From contig QANZ01001590.1 in assembly GCA_003254925.1 (NCBI GenBank), positions 50,095 to 114,094 on the forward strand: 64,000 bases of DNA. Reading direction: 5' to 3'. The position numbers and the translations under genes are program-made. Under the pieces are notes generated by a model. It made no database searches. It was not told the DNA's origin and worked only from the letters and a program-made list of their open reading frames with translations. This document shows positions 24,205-35,206 of the stretch, piece by piece (position 1 is the first letter of the stretch; each line of letters begins with the position of its first letter). Origin of the DNA: Chamaecrista fasciculata (lineage: Eukaryota > Streptophyta > Magnoliopsida > Fabales > Fabaceae).

Positions 24205-24597
24205 ATATATTATCAATTTTTTGGTTGTATATCCTGCTTGGGATTGTGCTGTGATTTTGGATGATATTATTTTTGTGTTTTGCAAGTTTTTAGGTTTTAA
24301 CATCTCCCATATTATGAGAGGTGTGAATTTGGCAGTTGATTGGCTTCCCAGAAGTGGTGCTAAGGAGATGTGCCCATGGGGTTGGATGGCTTCATCCCCA
24401 TCTCCTCTTGCTGAGATTTTGCTGGCTGATTGTGGGTTGCTGAATGAAGATGTTGATGTTGGCTAGTTTTGTGTAGTAGGCTTTGCTGTGTAATTTTTTC
24501 TTTTGTTGTTGGTTATTGCTATTTGGCTTTGTGCCTGGATTGGTGTTTGTTCTTGGTTTTGGTTGGTTTATAACACTGATTGGTTAAAAAAAAAGTA
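24205..24597 (+). mobile_element. LINE (L1-type) 3' end fragment
   Basis: Open frame to 24466 reads '...SHIMRGVNLAVDWLPRSGA', resembling the RNase H-like end of plant LINEs (motif H-x-x-R-x-x-N-x-x-A-D). A T/G-rich 3' UTR of about 120 bases and an A run at 24586-24593 follow. The 5' part is missing, as usual for truncated LINE copies. Compare the minus-strand tail near 42715. Confidence 0.6.
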
Positions 24598-25137
24598 ATA
24601 GAAAAATGACACATGACATAGGTTATGAGCACCTATAGTAATTTTTAAAATTTTCATCAATATGTATGGATCTTTAATTATAATATATAACTATATGTTG
24701 TATTATGCTATATAATTATAAGAATTTGACGTGTCGATGTATCCGTTTATATGAATATTTATGCTTCAAAGCGTGAGATTTTCTATTAAATTTTAGCCAA
24801 TATTTTTTACGAAAATTATAAGAATGTACATACTATAATTTATTTTTGAGAGACTATACTAAAAAATTATTAACTTTGGCATACCAAATGATTAAATTAC
24901 TCAACAATATATAATCCCATCCTCATCCATCAGTTTCTCACTACCTGGAGTTGATTCATTAATGTTCAACGAAGCCCAATTAATTCCACTTTCCTAGCAA
25001 CACAGAACCCCACACCCATTTGCATTTTCAAGTTGCAGGGACCACAATTTAATTAGTACCTACTGCTAGAAATCTATCTCTATATATATATGTATGTGTT
25101 TGTCTAGGTTTGATATATATATGATCTGGTCAAAATC
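24598..25137. other. AT-rich intergenic
   Basis: No gene. The word 'gacgtgtcgatgtatccg' near 24727 is a piece of the GAAGCATGGACAC MITE family. Confidence 0.5.
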
Positions 25138-25985
25138 TTATTTGTATCCCTAATATATATATATATATATATATATCCTAAATTCTGTTTTAGCCTTACT
25201 GTTTTTTTTTGTTCAATTTTGATCCTTGATGTTTGCAATTTATTCTGTTTTGTCCTTATTATTTTCCAATAAGTTTCATGATTGGTTTTTAACTATTAAA
25301 TATAATTATATTTATTTTGTTTCAAGTCTGAGTGTGACAAAATTGGAACTTTGAGTTACTCTTGACAAGTTCTTGCTCTACCCAATATGATCCGTTATGG
25401 CAAACAAGGTCAAATCGAATCTGAAACATGTCTGAAAGTGTATTGCTTGTTTCATGAAGTTGGCTATATATATATATATATCGTTTCAAGCTAAGTTCGA
25501 ATACAACAAAATTTACGAATTACTTTTAATGAGTTCTTTTTCTATTTAGTAGTTAGGACCATCAACAAACCGGGTCAACTAGTACTTTGTAAGTGAGTTT
25601 AGTTAAAACAACAATGCTAAATTTTGAGTATTATTTTATCTCCTTTGTAGACAATCCTAATTGGATAAAAAAAGAACTTGCCAAAAGTAATTCATAATTC
25701 CCATTTTGGTGCTTTCAGACTTAAAATGAGAAAAATATGACCAACTTCATGAAACTAGTAGCCCCATCTCAAGCTCGATTTGACCTCGTTTGTCACGGCC
25801 CCGACTTGTAGCTTCAATTTAGTCGCATTCGAATTTAAAATGAGAGAGATATGACTATATTCAATAATTAGATATCAAAACAAAATTGTTGGGAAACGAT
25901 AAGGACCAAAATCAAATGAAAAAAATATTAAGGACTAAAATAGAATTTAGAATAAATATTAGGCACGTAAATGAGATTTTTGACC
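25138..25985. mobile_element. foldback element, about 850 bp
   Basis: Ends 'ggtcaaaatcttattt' and inverse 'aaatgagatttttgacc'. Inverted arms of several hundred bases, for example 'atgaccaacttcatgaaact' on the right against its inverse near 25453. A TA run lies at 25150-25177. No clear target duplication. Confidence 0.8.
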
Positions 25986-26032
25986 TACAATAACCGCATA
26001 CATCATGTAAGAACAAAGATGCTTCACTTAAA

Positions 26033-26209
26033 CCAAGCTTGGATGATTTAATGGTTAGCTCACTAGGTCGCTTAAGCAAGTGTCAGGGGTTCGATCCCTG
26101 CCTTGTGCATGCAACAACCAATTGGCCAGCGGCAAACCCTTAAATGAAGCTCAGATCCGCGGAGGATTAGTCCTTAGCCCATCGGGCTGGGGATACCTTG
26201 GAAATAAAA
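26033..26209 (+). mobile_element. tRNA-derived SINE, family B
   Basis: Perfect 18-bp target duplication 'aaagatgcttcacttaaa' (26015-26032 and 26210-26227). A-box-like 'taatggttagctca', perfect B-box 'ggttcgatccc', then body and an A-rich tail. Shares 'caagtgtcaggggttcgat' with the minus-strand SINE at 52057-52260. Confidence 0.95.
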
Positions 26210-26227
26210 AAAGATGCTTCACTTAAA

Positions 26228-27542
26228 TTCACTCTTTAGTTTCTTCGTGGACCGTCCCATTAACTTTTTTATATATAAGAAATATTTAAGTTCGGGTAAG
26301 CACTTATGGACCATCCCATTAACTCTTTAGTTTCTTAAAATATCTTCTAATTTTTGTTGAGAATTTACGAAAAAAATTTATATATTACCAATTGTCTCAT
26401 CCTGAAATAAGAGTCATAAAATAAAATTCTCACATCCATTAAAAGATTTAAATTCTCGGGTTTATTAAGTAAGAGTCTAAACCTCGATGATCTGTCCCAT
26501 TAACTTGTTTTTTAAATGATGCGTCTGAAATATCTCTATGCCCAATCCATCTATGACAAGTTAACCCATCAAAAAGATTTACCGTTAATCATAGTTATAT
26601 CAGTCTCTAATTAATGAAACTTAACATAGTTAATTTGTACTTTATTTATGGATACATATATATAGTACCCACGGTACGTATGGGGTTAATGAGTTGGGCT
26701 CCAAGGTACTCTTATATATGAAGAATGTCTTACATCTATAAACCAATTCACATGCCTACAAAATTGGTCTATGAGGCTATATATCAACCATAAATAATAT
26801 ATATATATATATATATAAGAATATACATAAAGTACAATTATGTGTGTATTATATATAATAACCACAAGATGCATTTATGGATCAAATCGTTGATATATAT
26901 AGCTGCAAATATATGTAGCTTCATGTGTGAGTATGACAATAATTATGGTCAGTTTCAATGAATATATATATCTAATAATCTAACTCCAATAATTATTAGT
27001 GCCCATGATTAATTGATTAATATTGTTTATACTTACTCGATCTTAACAGATTGGAGCTCGAATTAATCAAGACTTATTAATCACAAGCTTTTATGAGTGT
27101 AGTGAGTAATTAAGCTTCTGAGAAAACGCAACATATATTATATATAACCGAAAAATGGATCAAGATTTTAGTTGATTAGTTAGGGATAATTAAGAAATTG
27201 CATTAATTGTTTAATAATATACGTAATATAATGATGATTAGAGATCGAGGATGGACCACATGGGTGTTAGCAGAAAGAAAAGAAATATTGAAACCTCTGA
27301 CTTTCCAACTATCATGCACATTGTGACAGTTTTCGGTTAACGTTGTAGGCTGTTCTGTAATAATAACAATAATATTGTCAGATGATCAGATCAATCAATA
27401 TATTTAATTAATTACTAATTAGCACGCATGTGCTAACTCCATCCATCCCCTTAATTAATCCTATATAATTAATTGATTAATTAATTATATAAATACAACT
27501 CCTTTAGTTTGATTCCCTGGATCAGCAACTGCAAATGTATAT
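26228..27542. other. AT-rich intergenic
   Basis: No exon or RNA gene recognised. TA repeats at 26797-26817. Relatively low-copy in look between 26880 and 27480. Confidence 0.4.
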
Positions 27543-27557
27543 ACAAAGAAATTAATA

Positions 27558-27846
27558 TGTGTGTGTGAGTATTTAAGTAGGTTATACGAGAATAAGGACT
27601 AACACCCGCGTTAGGTGTTTTGTCCATTCTTGTCTCTGGCCAAAAAAAGAAACGCATGTGCGTGAGAGGTAAAACTGGGATGGGAGCGCAAAGCGCGTGC
27701 TTGGGGCATGCCCTTGTGGTGGTTTCAAGCCCCACATCGGTGGGAAGTGAGTGTGTGTGAGTATTTAAGTAGGTTATATAGGAATAAGGACTAACACCTG
27801 CGTTAGGTGTTTTGTCCATTCCTGTCTCTGGCCAAAAAAGAAAATA
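27558..27846 (+). mobile_element. SINE-like retroposon, partial-plus-full dimer
   Basis: Bracketed by a perfect 15-bp duplication 'acaaagaaattaata' (27543-27557 and 27847-27861), which points to LINE-type retroposition. The first 90 bases (27561-27648) recur at 27753-27840 (period 192), so the element is a 3' part followed by a full unit. The full unit holds B-box-like 'ggtttcaagcccc' (27721-27733), CCCACATCG (27731-27739) and 'tatttaag' 22 bases later, and ends in an A-rich tail. The apparent minus-strand open frame is not a gene. Confidence 0.75.
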
Positions 27847-27922
27847 ACAAAGAAATTAATAGAACCATATATTTACAAGTATATATATAATATTTGTGTA
27901 TATATGAGGTTATGAATTATTA

Positions 27923-28370
27923 GGGCCAAAGTGCACTTTTGGTCTCATAACTTTTGATTAAGTCTCAATTTGGTCCCATAATTTTTTTATTGCACTTTCG
28001 GTCTCATATCTTTTGCTTAGGTTGCATATTTGGTCTCATATTGCACTTTTGGTCTTACTCTTATACCTTTGGGTTAGGTTGCATAATTGGTCTTATATAT
28101 TTTGGTCATATTGTAAAATTAGTCTCATATCTTTGGATTAAGTACATAATTTGTCTCATATATTTGGGTCAGGAGAGACTAACAGTGAAACAATATTTTG
28201 CAAATATATGAGACTAATTCTACAACCTGACCAAAATATATGGGATCAAAAGTGATACGAGACCAAATCGTAATCTTTTACAAAGATATGAGATCAAAAG
28301 TGCAACAAAAAAGTTACGAGGCTAAATTGAGACTTAAACAAAAGTTATGAGAACAAAAATGTACTTTGAC
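27923..28370. mobile_element. foldback MULE-type MITE
   Basis: Ends 'gggccaaagtgcac' and inverse 'gtactttgac'. Flanks 'gaattatta' and 'taattatta' match 8 of 9. Arms with 'ttggtctcatat' words inverted to 'gagaccaaat' words; same family as 20007-20469. Confidence 0.88.
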
Positions 28371-28429
28371 TAATTATTAATTAATTAATTAACCTCATGA
28401 GCTAGCTTATGAATCTGTGGTTGGTAAAT

Positions 28430-28705
28430 GGAGTTAATTTGTTTAGTGTTTAAGACAGAAGAAAATAAACAAGATATTTTTTCAAGGAAGAATTGAAAAT
28501 GGTGGGTCCATATTGAACATGGTCAAACTGAAATAAGGATGGAAGTATAATTTAGAAGGGGACTTTTGGAGTTAATTTGTTTAGTGTTTAAGACAGAAGA
28601 AAATAAACAAGATATTTTTTCAAGGAAGAATTGAAAATGGTGGATCCATATTGAACATGGTCAAACTGAAATAAGGATGGAAGTATAATTTACAAGAGGA
28701 CTTTG
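28430..28705. repeat. 138-bp tandem duplication
   Basis: 'ggagttaatttgtttagtg' begins at 28430 and again at 28568; the two units differ at only a few bases over about 138 bp. Non-coding. Confidence 0.93.
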
Positions 28706-31491
28706 GAAGGATATAACTAATGAATGGTAAAATAGGTGAAAAAAGAGGTAAAAGTATGAAAGAGAATCTGCCAGGGACTAAACTGAAAAGTAAAGAAGTG
28801 TAAGATGTGTTTGTAAGTTACGTTAAAAATAATTATGAGAATGAAACAAAGGTATGGGAGTCTTGTAGACAAAATGAGGAATACAATGGTGGAGGAGTTG
28901 AGTTGTTTTAAGGGTCTTAATGTGATGTTTCAAAGAATAAAGGGGGTAGGAGCCTAGAAATTAGAAAGTTGGGGGGAGAAGTATAGTTTTACCCCAAGAA
29001 GGCAGTGAAATGAAAAAAAAGATCTGAAATGAAAAAAAAAATGCTCAAACCGCCGGTTCGGTCCAACGTTGGACCCGGTTTTCCGGTTTTTTACCGGTTA
29101 TTCCCGGTCCAATCCAGTCCAACANCCAATTTTTTACCGGTTATTTCCGGTCCAACCCCCACTTCGGTTTTTTGGGTTGGACCAACTCGTTCCTCTCTGC
29201 GGTTAGCGGTCCGACCGGGCGGTCCGGTCCGATTTTCACATCATTGCCTTGAATAACCTCACAATTTTTGAAAGTTTAGGGGTTCTAAATGAACAAAATA
29301 AAAAATTGAAAGAGTTTATCTGTCAAGTTATAATACTTAGAAACTTTAAGTGAGTAAAATTGAAAAATCAAAGGGTTGTTTATCAAATTTTAAAACACAC
29401 AAGTATTTTCTACCCTCGACCTAAAACTCAAGGGTTTTGATACAATTTAACCTACTAATAATAATGAAAAAGAATGTGTTTGTGAGAGAAGAGCTAGAAA
29501 ATAATGAACACACTAAAAATAAATTTGCATTTACCATTCCATGAAAATATTCAGAATTGGCGTTGAGCATATAAACAACTATAGTATTTTAGGAAGCAAC
29601 AAGAAGTATTAGATAGTGTTGATGCAACAATACATGATGTTACAACAAACCAAGCCTTGTGACAGTGTTAGTGGTTTAATCGGTGGGCTGTCCCATGTAA
29701 TCACCAAGCAAGCATTCAAAAATGGTTCTTCTTCATGGATCCAACGCTCACTAGTCACTACAACTAATAATTAGTCAAAGCTGGACCCACTTTGACTGGA
29801 TGGAGGAACAGTTAGAATCCCACCAAAGAAAATAATTAGGGTAATCTATATTTATCATATTTATTAATTCTAGAATAATATATAGGTTTTCTGAAATTTT
29901 CATTTTATCTATCTCTCATTACTAATTAAGTTTATAATTCTTTTATTCATGTCTTATTTCTAGTAGTAACATGACTATAAAATAAGTTTATACAAGTCTA
30001 CTTTTTTCAAAGTGTAAAAAATTTATGAAGTTTGAGTGAAAGTTATATCACTCTTTTAGTGTGTACAATTTCGCTCTCTATCTTTGTCTAACAGCATTAC
30101 CAAACCATTTATACAACTAGCAAGTGTGATGGGAAACTTCAACAGTAGTGGGACAGCATGGCCATGAAGATTGTTACATTTTTTCAGAAAAAAGTTTATA
30201 AATTACCATACATAAATTTAAGAAAAAAAATCTAAAATAGGAAATGATATTGGAGATCTTATTAACAAGTGTTGGTAAAATCATAGTTAATCACTTTGTA
30301 TTTAAGAGTATGATTAATTGGGTGTATACATAGACAATACACTCTAATATAAGTATAGAGGCAAGCTTCAACCATTGGCATGAAAGATCACGCAAGCATC
30401 AAACCTTGTAGCCTCTAAAGTGGCAATAAACAAGAATAAAGTCTAATTTAAGTACATAACAATATATTTTTTTACAAATGACCAGAGCAAAGAAGCATTA
30501 TAGAGAATCCCAAAATCAAGCTATACTTGTTGCATGACTTAATTAAACGCTTTTGGCATATGTGTATAGTTATACCGTGATTACCATTATATCAAGGCTC
30601 TGTTGCAGAGAATATGTCATATTAAATGAGTAAAATGGTGAACCTCTTTTGAGTTTACACCACAAATATGGCCATCATCCAATCAATCATTGTCTTTACA
30701 AATCACAAAGCATAATCTAACCGCCCAAAACTAGAGTGCCCCAACAATTGGAGCTATCAAAGCCCTGTTGAAAAAGAAAACTGCAAGACATTTGAGGAAG
30801 CATATGCAATTTTTTTTTTGTAAAATTCCATTTTAAACGCTCCCAAATCCCAATGCACCAAAGCAAATGACTCTAATGGTAGTTCACTTCAAATATAATT
30901 GGAAGGATTTATGTAACATGTGCCCTTAGAGCATATTTTAAGATTTCTTCTGATTGGTTAATAGAGTATCTCATATCTTGAAATTTATGAAATTTCATTT
31001 AAAAGATAATTTTTAATGTTTGAAAACTCACTTGACCGATCAAAAGAAACCTTAACATGTGCCCTTATGACACATATTAGAAGACCCTAATTTTAATTTC
31101 TACCTCCAGAAGATATAGTGTCCTCGGAATATCAAACAATTTTAGTGGTGTCATATTTGTCAAAGAGATATACCCTAAAATCCCATATCAAAAGAGAAAC
31201 ACATCAACAAAAAATCCCTCATTTATTTGTGGGGAAGCAAAAGAAACTGGTCATTTGAAAGGATGATTAGCCATAGGCAAACAAGCATGATGAAAACTGA
31301 AAACAATGATCTTCATCTATAAAACTGAACAGCATCAAATGAAAAGAATCTGGCCAAATAAATCTGGAATGAGCTACTTTTATAGTTAGTACTTAGTAGT
31401 CAAGGTCCTATATATATACAAGATCAGGTTGGTTCTGAAGCATTCTCTCTAGCTGGTGATAGACATCAAATTAGAAGGAATATCTAGCAAC
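28706..31491. other. intergenic downstream of the GPN1 homologue
   Basis: A CCGG-rich transposon piece lies at about 29040-29240 (with a single N at 29125), resembling 60700-60890. A partial arm of the 'tcaagttttaaaac' foldback family lies at 29270-29445. The rest is AT-rich with no exon I can support. Confidence 0.45.
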
Positions 31492-34400
31492 CTACTCATC
31501 TTCATTCTCATCAATAATATCATCGTCTTCACCTTCACCAATAACAGCATCATCTTCATCATTACTAACTTCACCTACTGGTCTTTTTCCTTTTTCGTCG
31601 TAGCTTATATCATGGTGGTGACTCGGCCTTAATCCAGTGAATGAGTGACAGATTTTACTTCCAGATTTCTCCAATTGCCTTTTAAATTCATTGTCAAAAT
31701 CCTTCCTCCACTGATAATACAAAGGCTCCATCTCTGCTTGTCTTTTATCAAGATCAGCCCTTAAAAAAGAAATAAATAACAAACTTTATTTAGTAAGCTA
31801 TCTCAAACAAATCACCATAGTTACATAAGATTCCATGGTACTAGATGAAATAGTTTGTCAAGTTCAGACAATACTTGTAGTTTTCCATGTATTCCTCTGC
31901 ACTAACTTCAATGGCCTCAAAACAGGCTTCGATGCCTACACCAGAAACTGCAGAAACTCCAATGGACCTTACATTTTTGTGGAACTCATCCACAACAAGA
32001 GAAAGACCCTGAGTTAAAGTTGACATATACGAGCGATCTGAACTTAATGCTTCTTGAAATGCCTTAGAATCTTTCATCCACTAGATTATTCAAAAGTTGA
32101 ACACAAGTAATAAATACATTATGAACTAAACACAAGAAAGATCGTATGTATGTGTGTGTTGTTTCCATAGTGCAGAGGAGAAAGCACATATAACCTAGAC
32201 AGAAGAAAATAGTATATTTCTTCCCACTTTGCCCAAACCTGATTCTTGCACCTATTTGGCCCATTTTTAGGACATTTAATTGCTAAGAGAAGCTCAGCTA
32301 CCATAATTCAAGTGTTACCAAGTTTTTTTTAATAAAAAAATGTAGTGAATTGGTATATATAATAAATAAATAATAAAACTCCAAAAGCTGCATGGATTAC
32401 TTTGTTGTAACCTAAAACTGAAAAGAATTAAAGATATAGAAAATGACAGAAGTGAAAATGCCGGTGAAGAAAATATCAAGTTATTGACAAGTTTTACAAC
32501 AATTTGCTTATCAATACATAAATTTGAGTGCTAAGGATTTGACAGTGAGTTACAAGATCATGTGAGATATCACTCATTTCCCAACTGTCAAGCAACTAAA
32601 GATTACATAATCTGCAATAAAAGCAAACGTTCGAGGATTCATATACCTCCGAGGCAAAATGATGCTGCGTTAAATCTGTCTTGTTGAATGCCAATATAAG
32701 AGGCAAGCGTGTCTTGTAGAGGATACTACAAGCATCAAGCATTGTGCTCAAAAAAGTTTTGGGACATTGGGAACGAGGTGTATTAACTACATAAGCTACT
32801 ACAGTGGCAAATTTGGAGGCAAAAGCTTCCGTAATGAAATTATTAGAAGAATTCCATGTGAACATTTCAGTCGAACCAGGGAAATCTACCAAAACATAAT
32901 CCATTCCTGTGTAGTCTGCTTGAGTTTCAATACCAGAGATTATCTGAAATTTAAGAGTACAGGCATGTATGTTACATAAAATATAACAGGGTAAGACTAA
33001 TAATAGAGAGGGACCAGAAAAGAGAACATTAACCAATACTATTGCTTGATGAAATCATGTAGACATTCTATAGCCTTAAATTTGAAGTTATTGACGATCA
33101 AAGCCAATGAAGTTATCAACCAAAAAGAAAAGTTGGGATGCCAACCTGATAAGTGACAAAATAGATTGCCCATGAACAAGATTTTCTTGTCACTAGTGAG
33201 TGACAGTAATAAAGTAAAGGTTGAAAGGCAACAACAAACAAAGGAAATAATGAAATATGTCCATTTCGAAAAGAGGCCCAAACATTTATATGCAAACTTG
33301 ATGTAGGACAGATATAGGAGGGAGAAAGGAGGGAAATAATATAGAACAAAGGAGAAGAGGGCAAGAAGGGAAAAGGAAGAAAAAGGAGGGAATAGGAAGA
33401 AATGGGGGAGAACAGAATTCTGATTAACTTGTTCAATAAACTCAATGCCCCTGGGCACAAGATGAGAGGGCTATTTAATCAAGAAGCCCTATAAAAGTCA
33501 AAACACTAATAAATCACCAAAACCAATAATTTCAGAATACACTAAATGCAAAGCAACAACAATATTCAGTATGCTCTGACCAAAACTTTACCTCAGCAAT
33601 CCTTGTAATAAATGAGTCAAGTGATTTCAAAATACCACCGCAAGGACCAATTTCATACTTCTTCTCATAACCCTTCACAAACTGGTTAATGCATTCCTCC
33701 CAATACTTCCTGACTTGCTTGTAGTCAACAGTGTCTCTTATGTCAACACTAGCACCAAACTTGAGTGTCTTGACAGTAGGGTCAAGATTGATCGTATAAG
33801 CATACTTGTTCACCATTTGTGAGTGGCTATGCAGTCGATGGACTAGCGTCGATTTTCCACTCTCTAAAACATGAAGTTTATCCTGAGTCTTAAAACCGTG
33901 TTTCCTTTTCCATAATCAGACAGTAACAAGAATTGGGTATAACAAATAAAAAAGAATTACCCATCATTCCAACAACTAAGATAATGACTGGTTTTCTTCT
34001 GAAATTCACTTTTTTCCTAGATGCAATATCCAGTTTGTCCATTGTCTTTGTGAGCTTCATTTCTTCTTCATCCTATAACTTCAAATAAATACCAAACAGA
34101 ACATAACTAAAACACAATTCAATATCAAAAGTAAACCCACCCATAAGCTTTTCTTCATAGCAGGAAAAAAAATCTTAGGGTTATTGAACTTAGTTATTCT
34201 CTGAGTCCTATACGCCTCAATAACGCCTAGAATTCCGGTCCACTTTAAAATTCCCTTGTTCTCTAAAGCGAAAAAATGCCCAGAAACAGAGAAGTAAGTT
34301 TTGAGTACTGAGTACCTGAACTCCGGACGAGTCACCGGAATCCATTGGCATAGGTGCGTCCTCCTCGAATTCATTATTCTGCAAGTCATTTTGGAAGGAG

Positions 34401-34653
34401 AAGTGACGAAATGATTCAGTGTTTCATTAATTGATTATTATTAATTTATTATTAAGCAGTCAGCACTATGTGTATGGAAAGAGAAGCAGCGAATAAAGTA
34501 CATGGTTGTCAAAAATGAAATAATGAGAGGAAAAGGAGAAGCAAGTTTCGAGTAAAAGGTACATACATGAACGCCGGAAGAGTCATCGGAATCCATTGGC
34601 ATCGGCACGTCAACATCGAGATTTTGATTGTTGGAGTGATTGTCGATATCCAT
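31492..34653 (-). CDS. GPN-loop GTPase 1 homologue (XAB1/QQT2 type), atypical
   Basis: GPN1 family GTPases pair with GPN2/3 in assembly and nuclear import of RNA polymerase II; the Arabidopsis member is QQT2. Exons: 34567-34653, 34316-34378, 33961-34072, 33592-33863, 32647-32943, 31875-32080, 31492-31759. All introns are GT-AG and the frame is continuous for 434 residues. P-loop GMMESGKST spans the exon 3/4 junction (residues 85-93), followed by [18 protein letters not shown], the GPN position (160-162), the G3 region DFPGSTE (198-204), NKTD (265-268) and an acidic tail. Oddities: GPN reads GPC, G3 is DFPGSTE rather than DTPGQIE, about 15 extra residues precede the GPC loop, and exon 2 duplicates part of exon 1. 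An in-frame upstream ATG at 34695 is possible. Family certain; normal enzymatic function doubtful. Confidence 0.9.
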
Positions 34654-34699
34654 TGTTAGATTGAAATGAAATTTCTCGATGAAATGTGAAATCACTCAT

Positions 34700-34904
34700 C
34701 TCACAGTGATCACTCTTCTTTTGTCTTTGTTCCGAAACCGAAGATTTTGACGCGGTGTCGTTTTCTTTTCCAACTCCTGTATGTGTGTCGTCTCAGCCAA
34801 TTCGCGCAAACGACACTGAGTTTTGGCCATTTCTTCTTTATTTATTTATTAATTTATTTTAAATTTTTTGGTTAAACGAATATGATATTTACTTCATTTT
34901 TTTA
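34700..34904. other. upstream region of the GPN1 homologue
   Basis: Probable 5' UTR and promoter by position. No clear TATA box or other element that I can defend. Confidence 0.35.
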
Positions 34905-35206
34905 ACGGAATGAGAGAGATTTATTTTGTGTTTTTGGATAAATTTACTTAAAATCTTAATTTACTTCATTTTTTTATGTTTTGATCCTATTATAAAAAGA
35001 AAAGGACCTTAATATAAGAAAATAAAATTTTTGGGGATGAAAGTTTATTTTTCCTCTTTTTTTAACGGAAAAATGGATGGAAAATGTTAGAGGGACCAAC
35101 TTTTTCAAGTTTTGCATAACTGGGGGACTAATATGGAACAAAAAATAACTGGGGGACCTATTTGGAACAAGGAGCATAACTGGGGGACCAAAATAGAACT
35201 TTGGCC
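34905..35206. mobile_element. single arm of foldback MITE (20709 family)
   Basis: Reads 'aaaggaccttaatataagaa' through 'gggggaccaaaatagaactttggcc', matching the right arm of 20709-21480. The opposite arm is not seen. Confidence 0.8.

Noticed and set aside
27481..27819. 112-codon minus-strand frame with an internal repeat (MDKTPNAGVSPYS twice)
   Set aside because: The repeat in the protein simply reflects the dimeric SINE-like element.
33039..33460. Two overlapping minus-strand frames of 139 and 114 codons
   Set aside because: They lie in intron 4 of the GPN1 homologue, in T/C-rich sequence.
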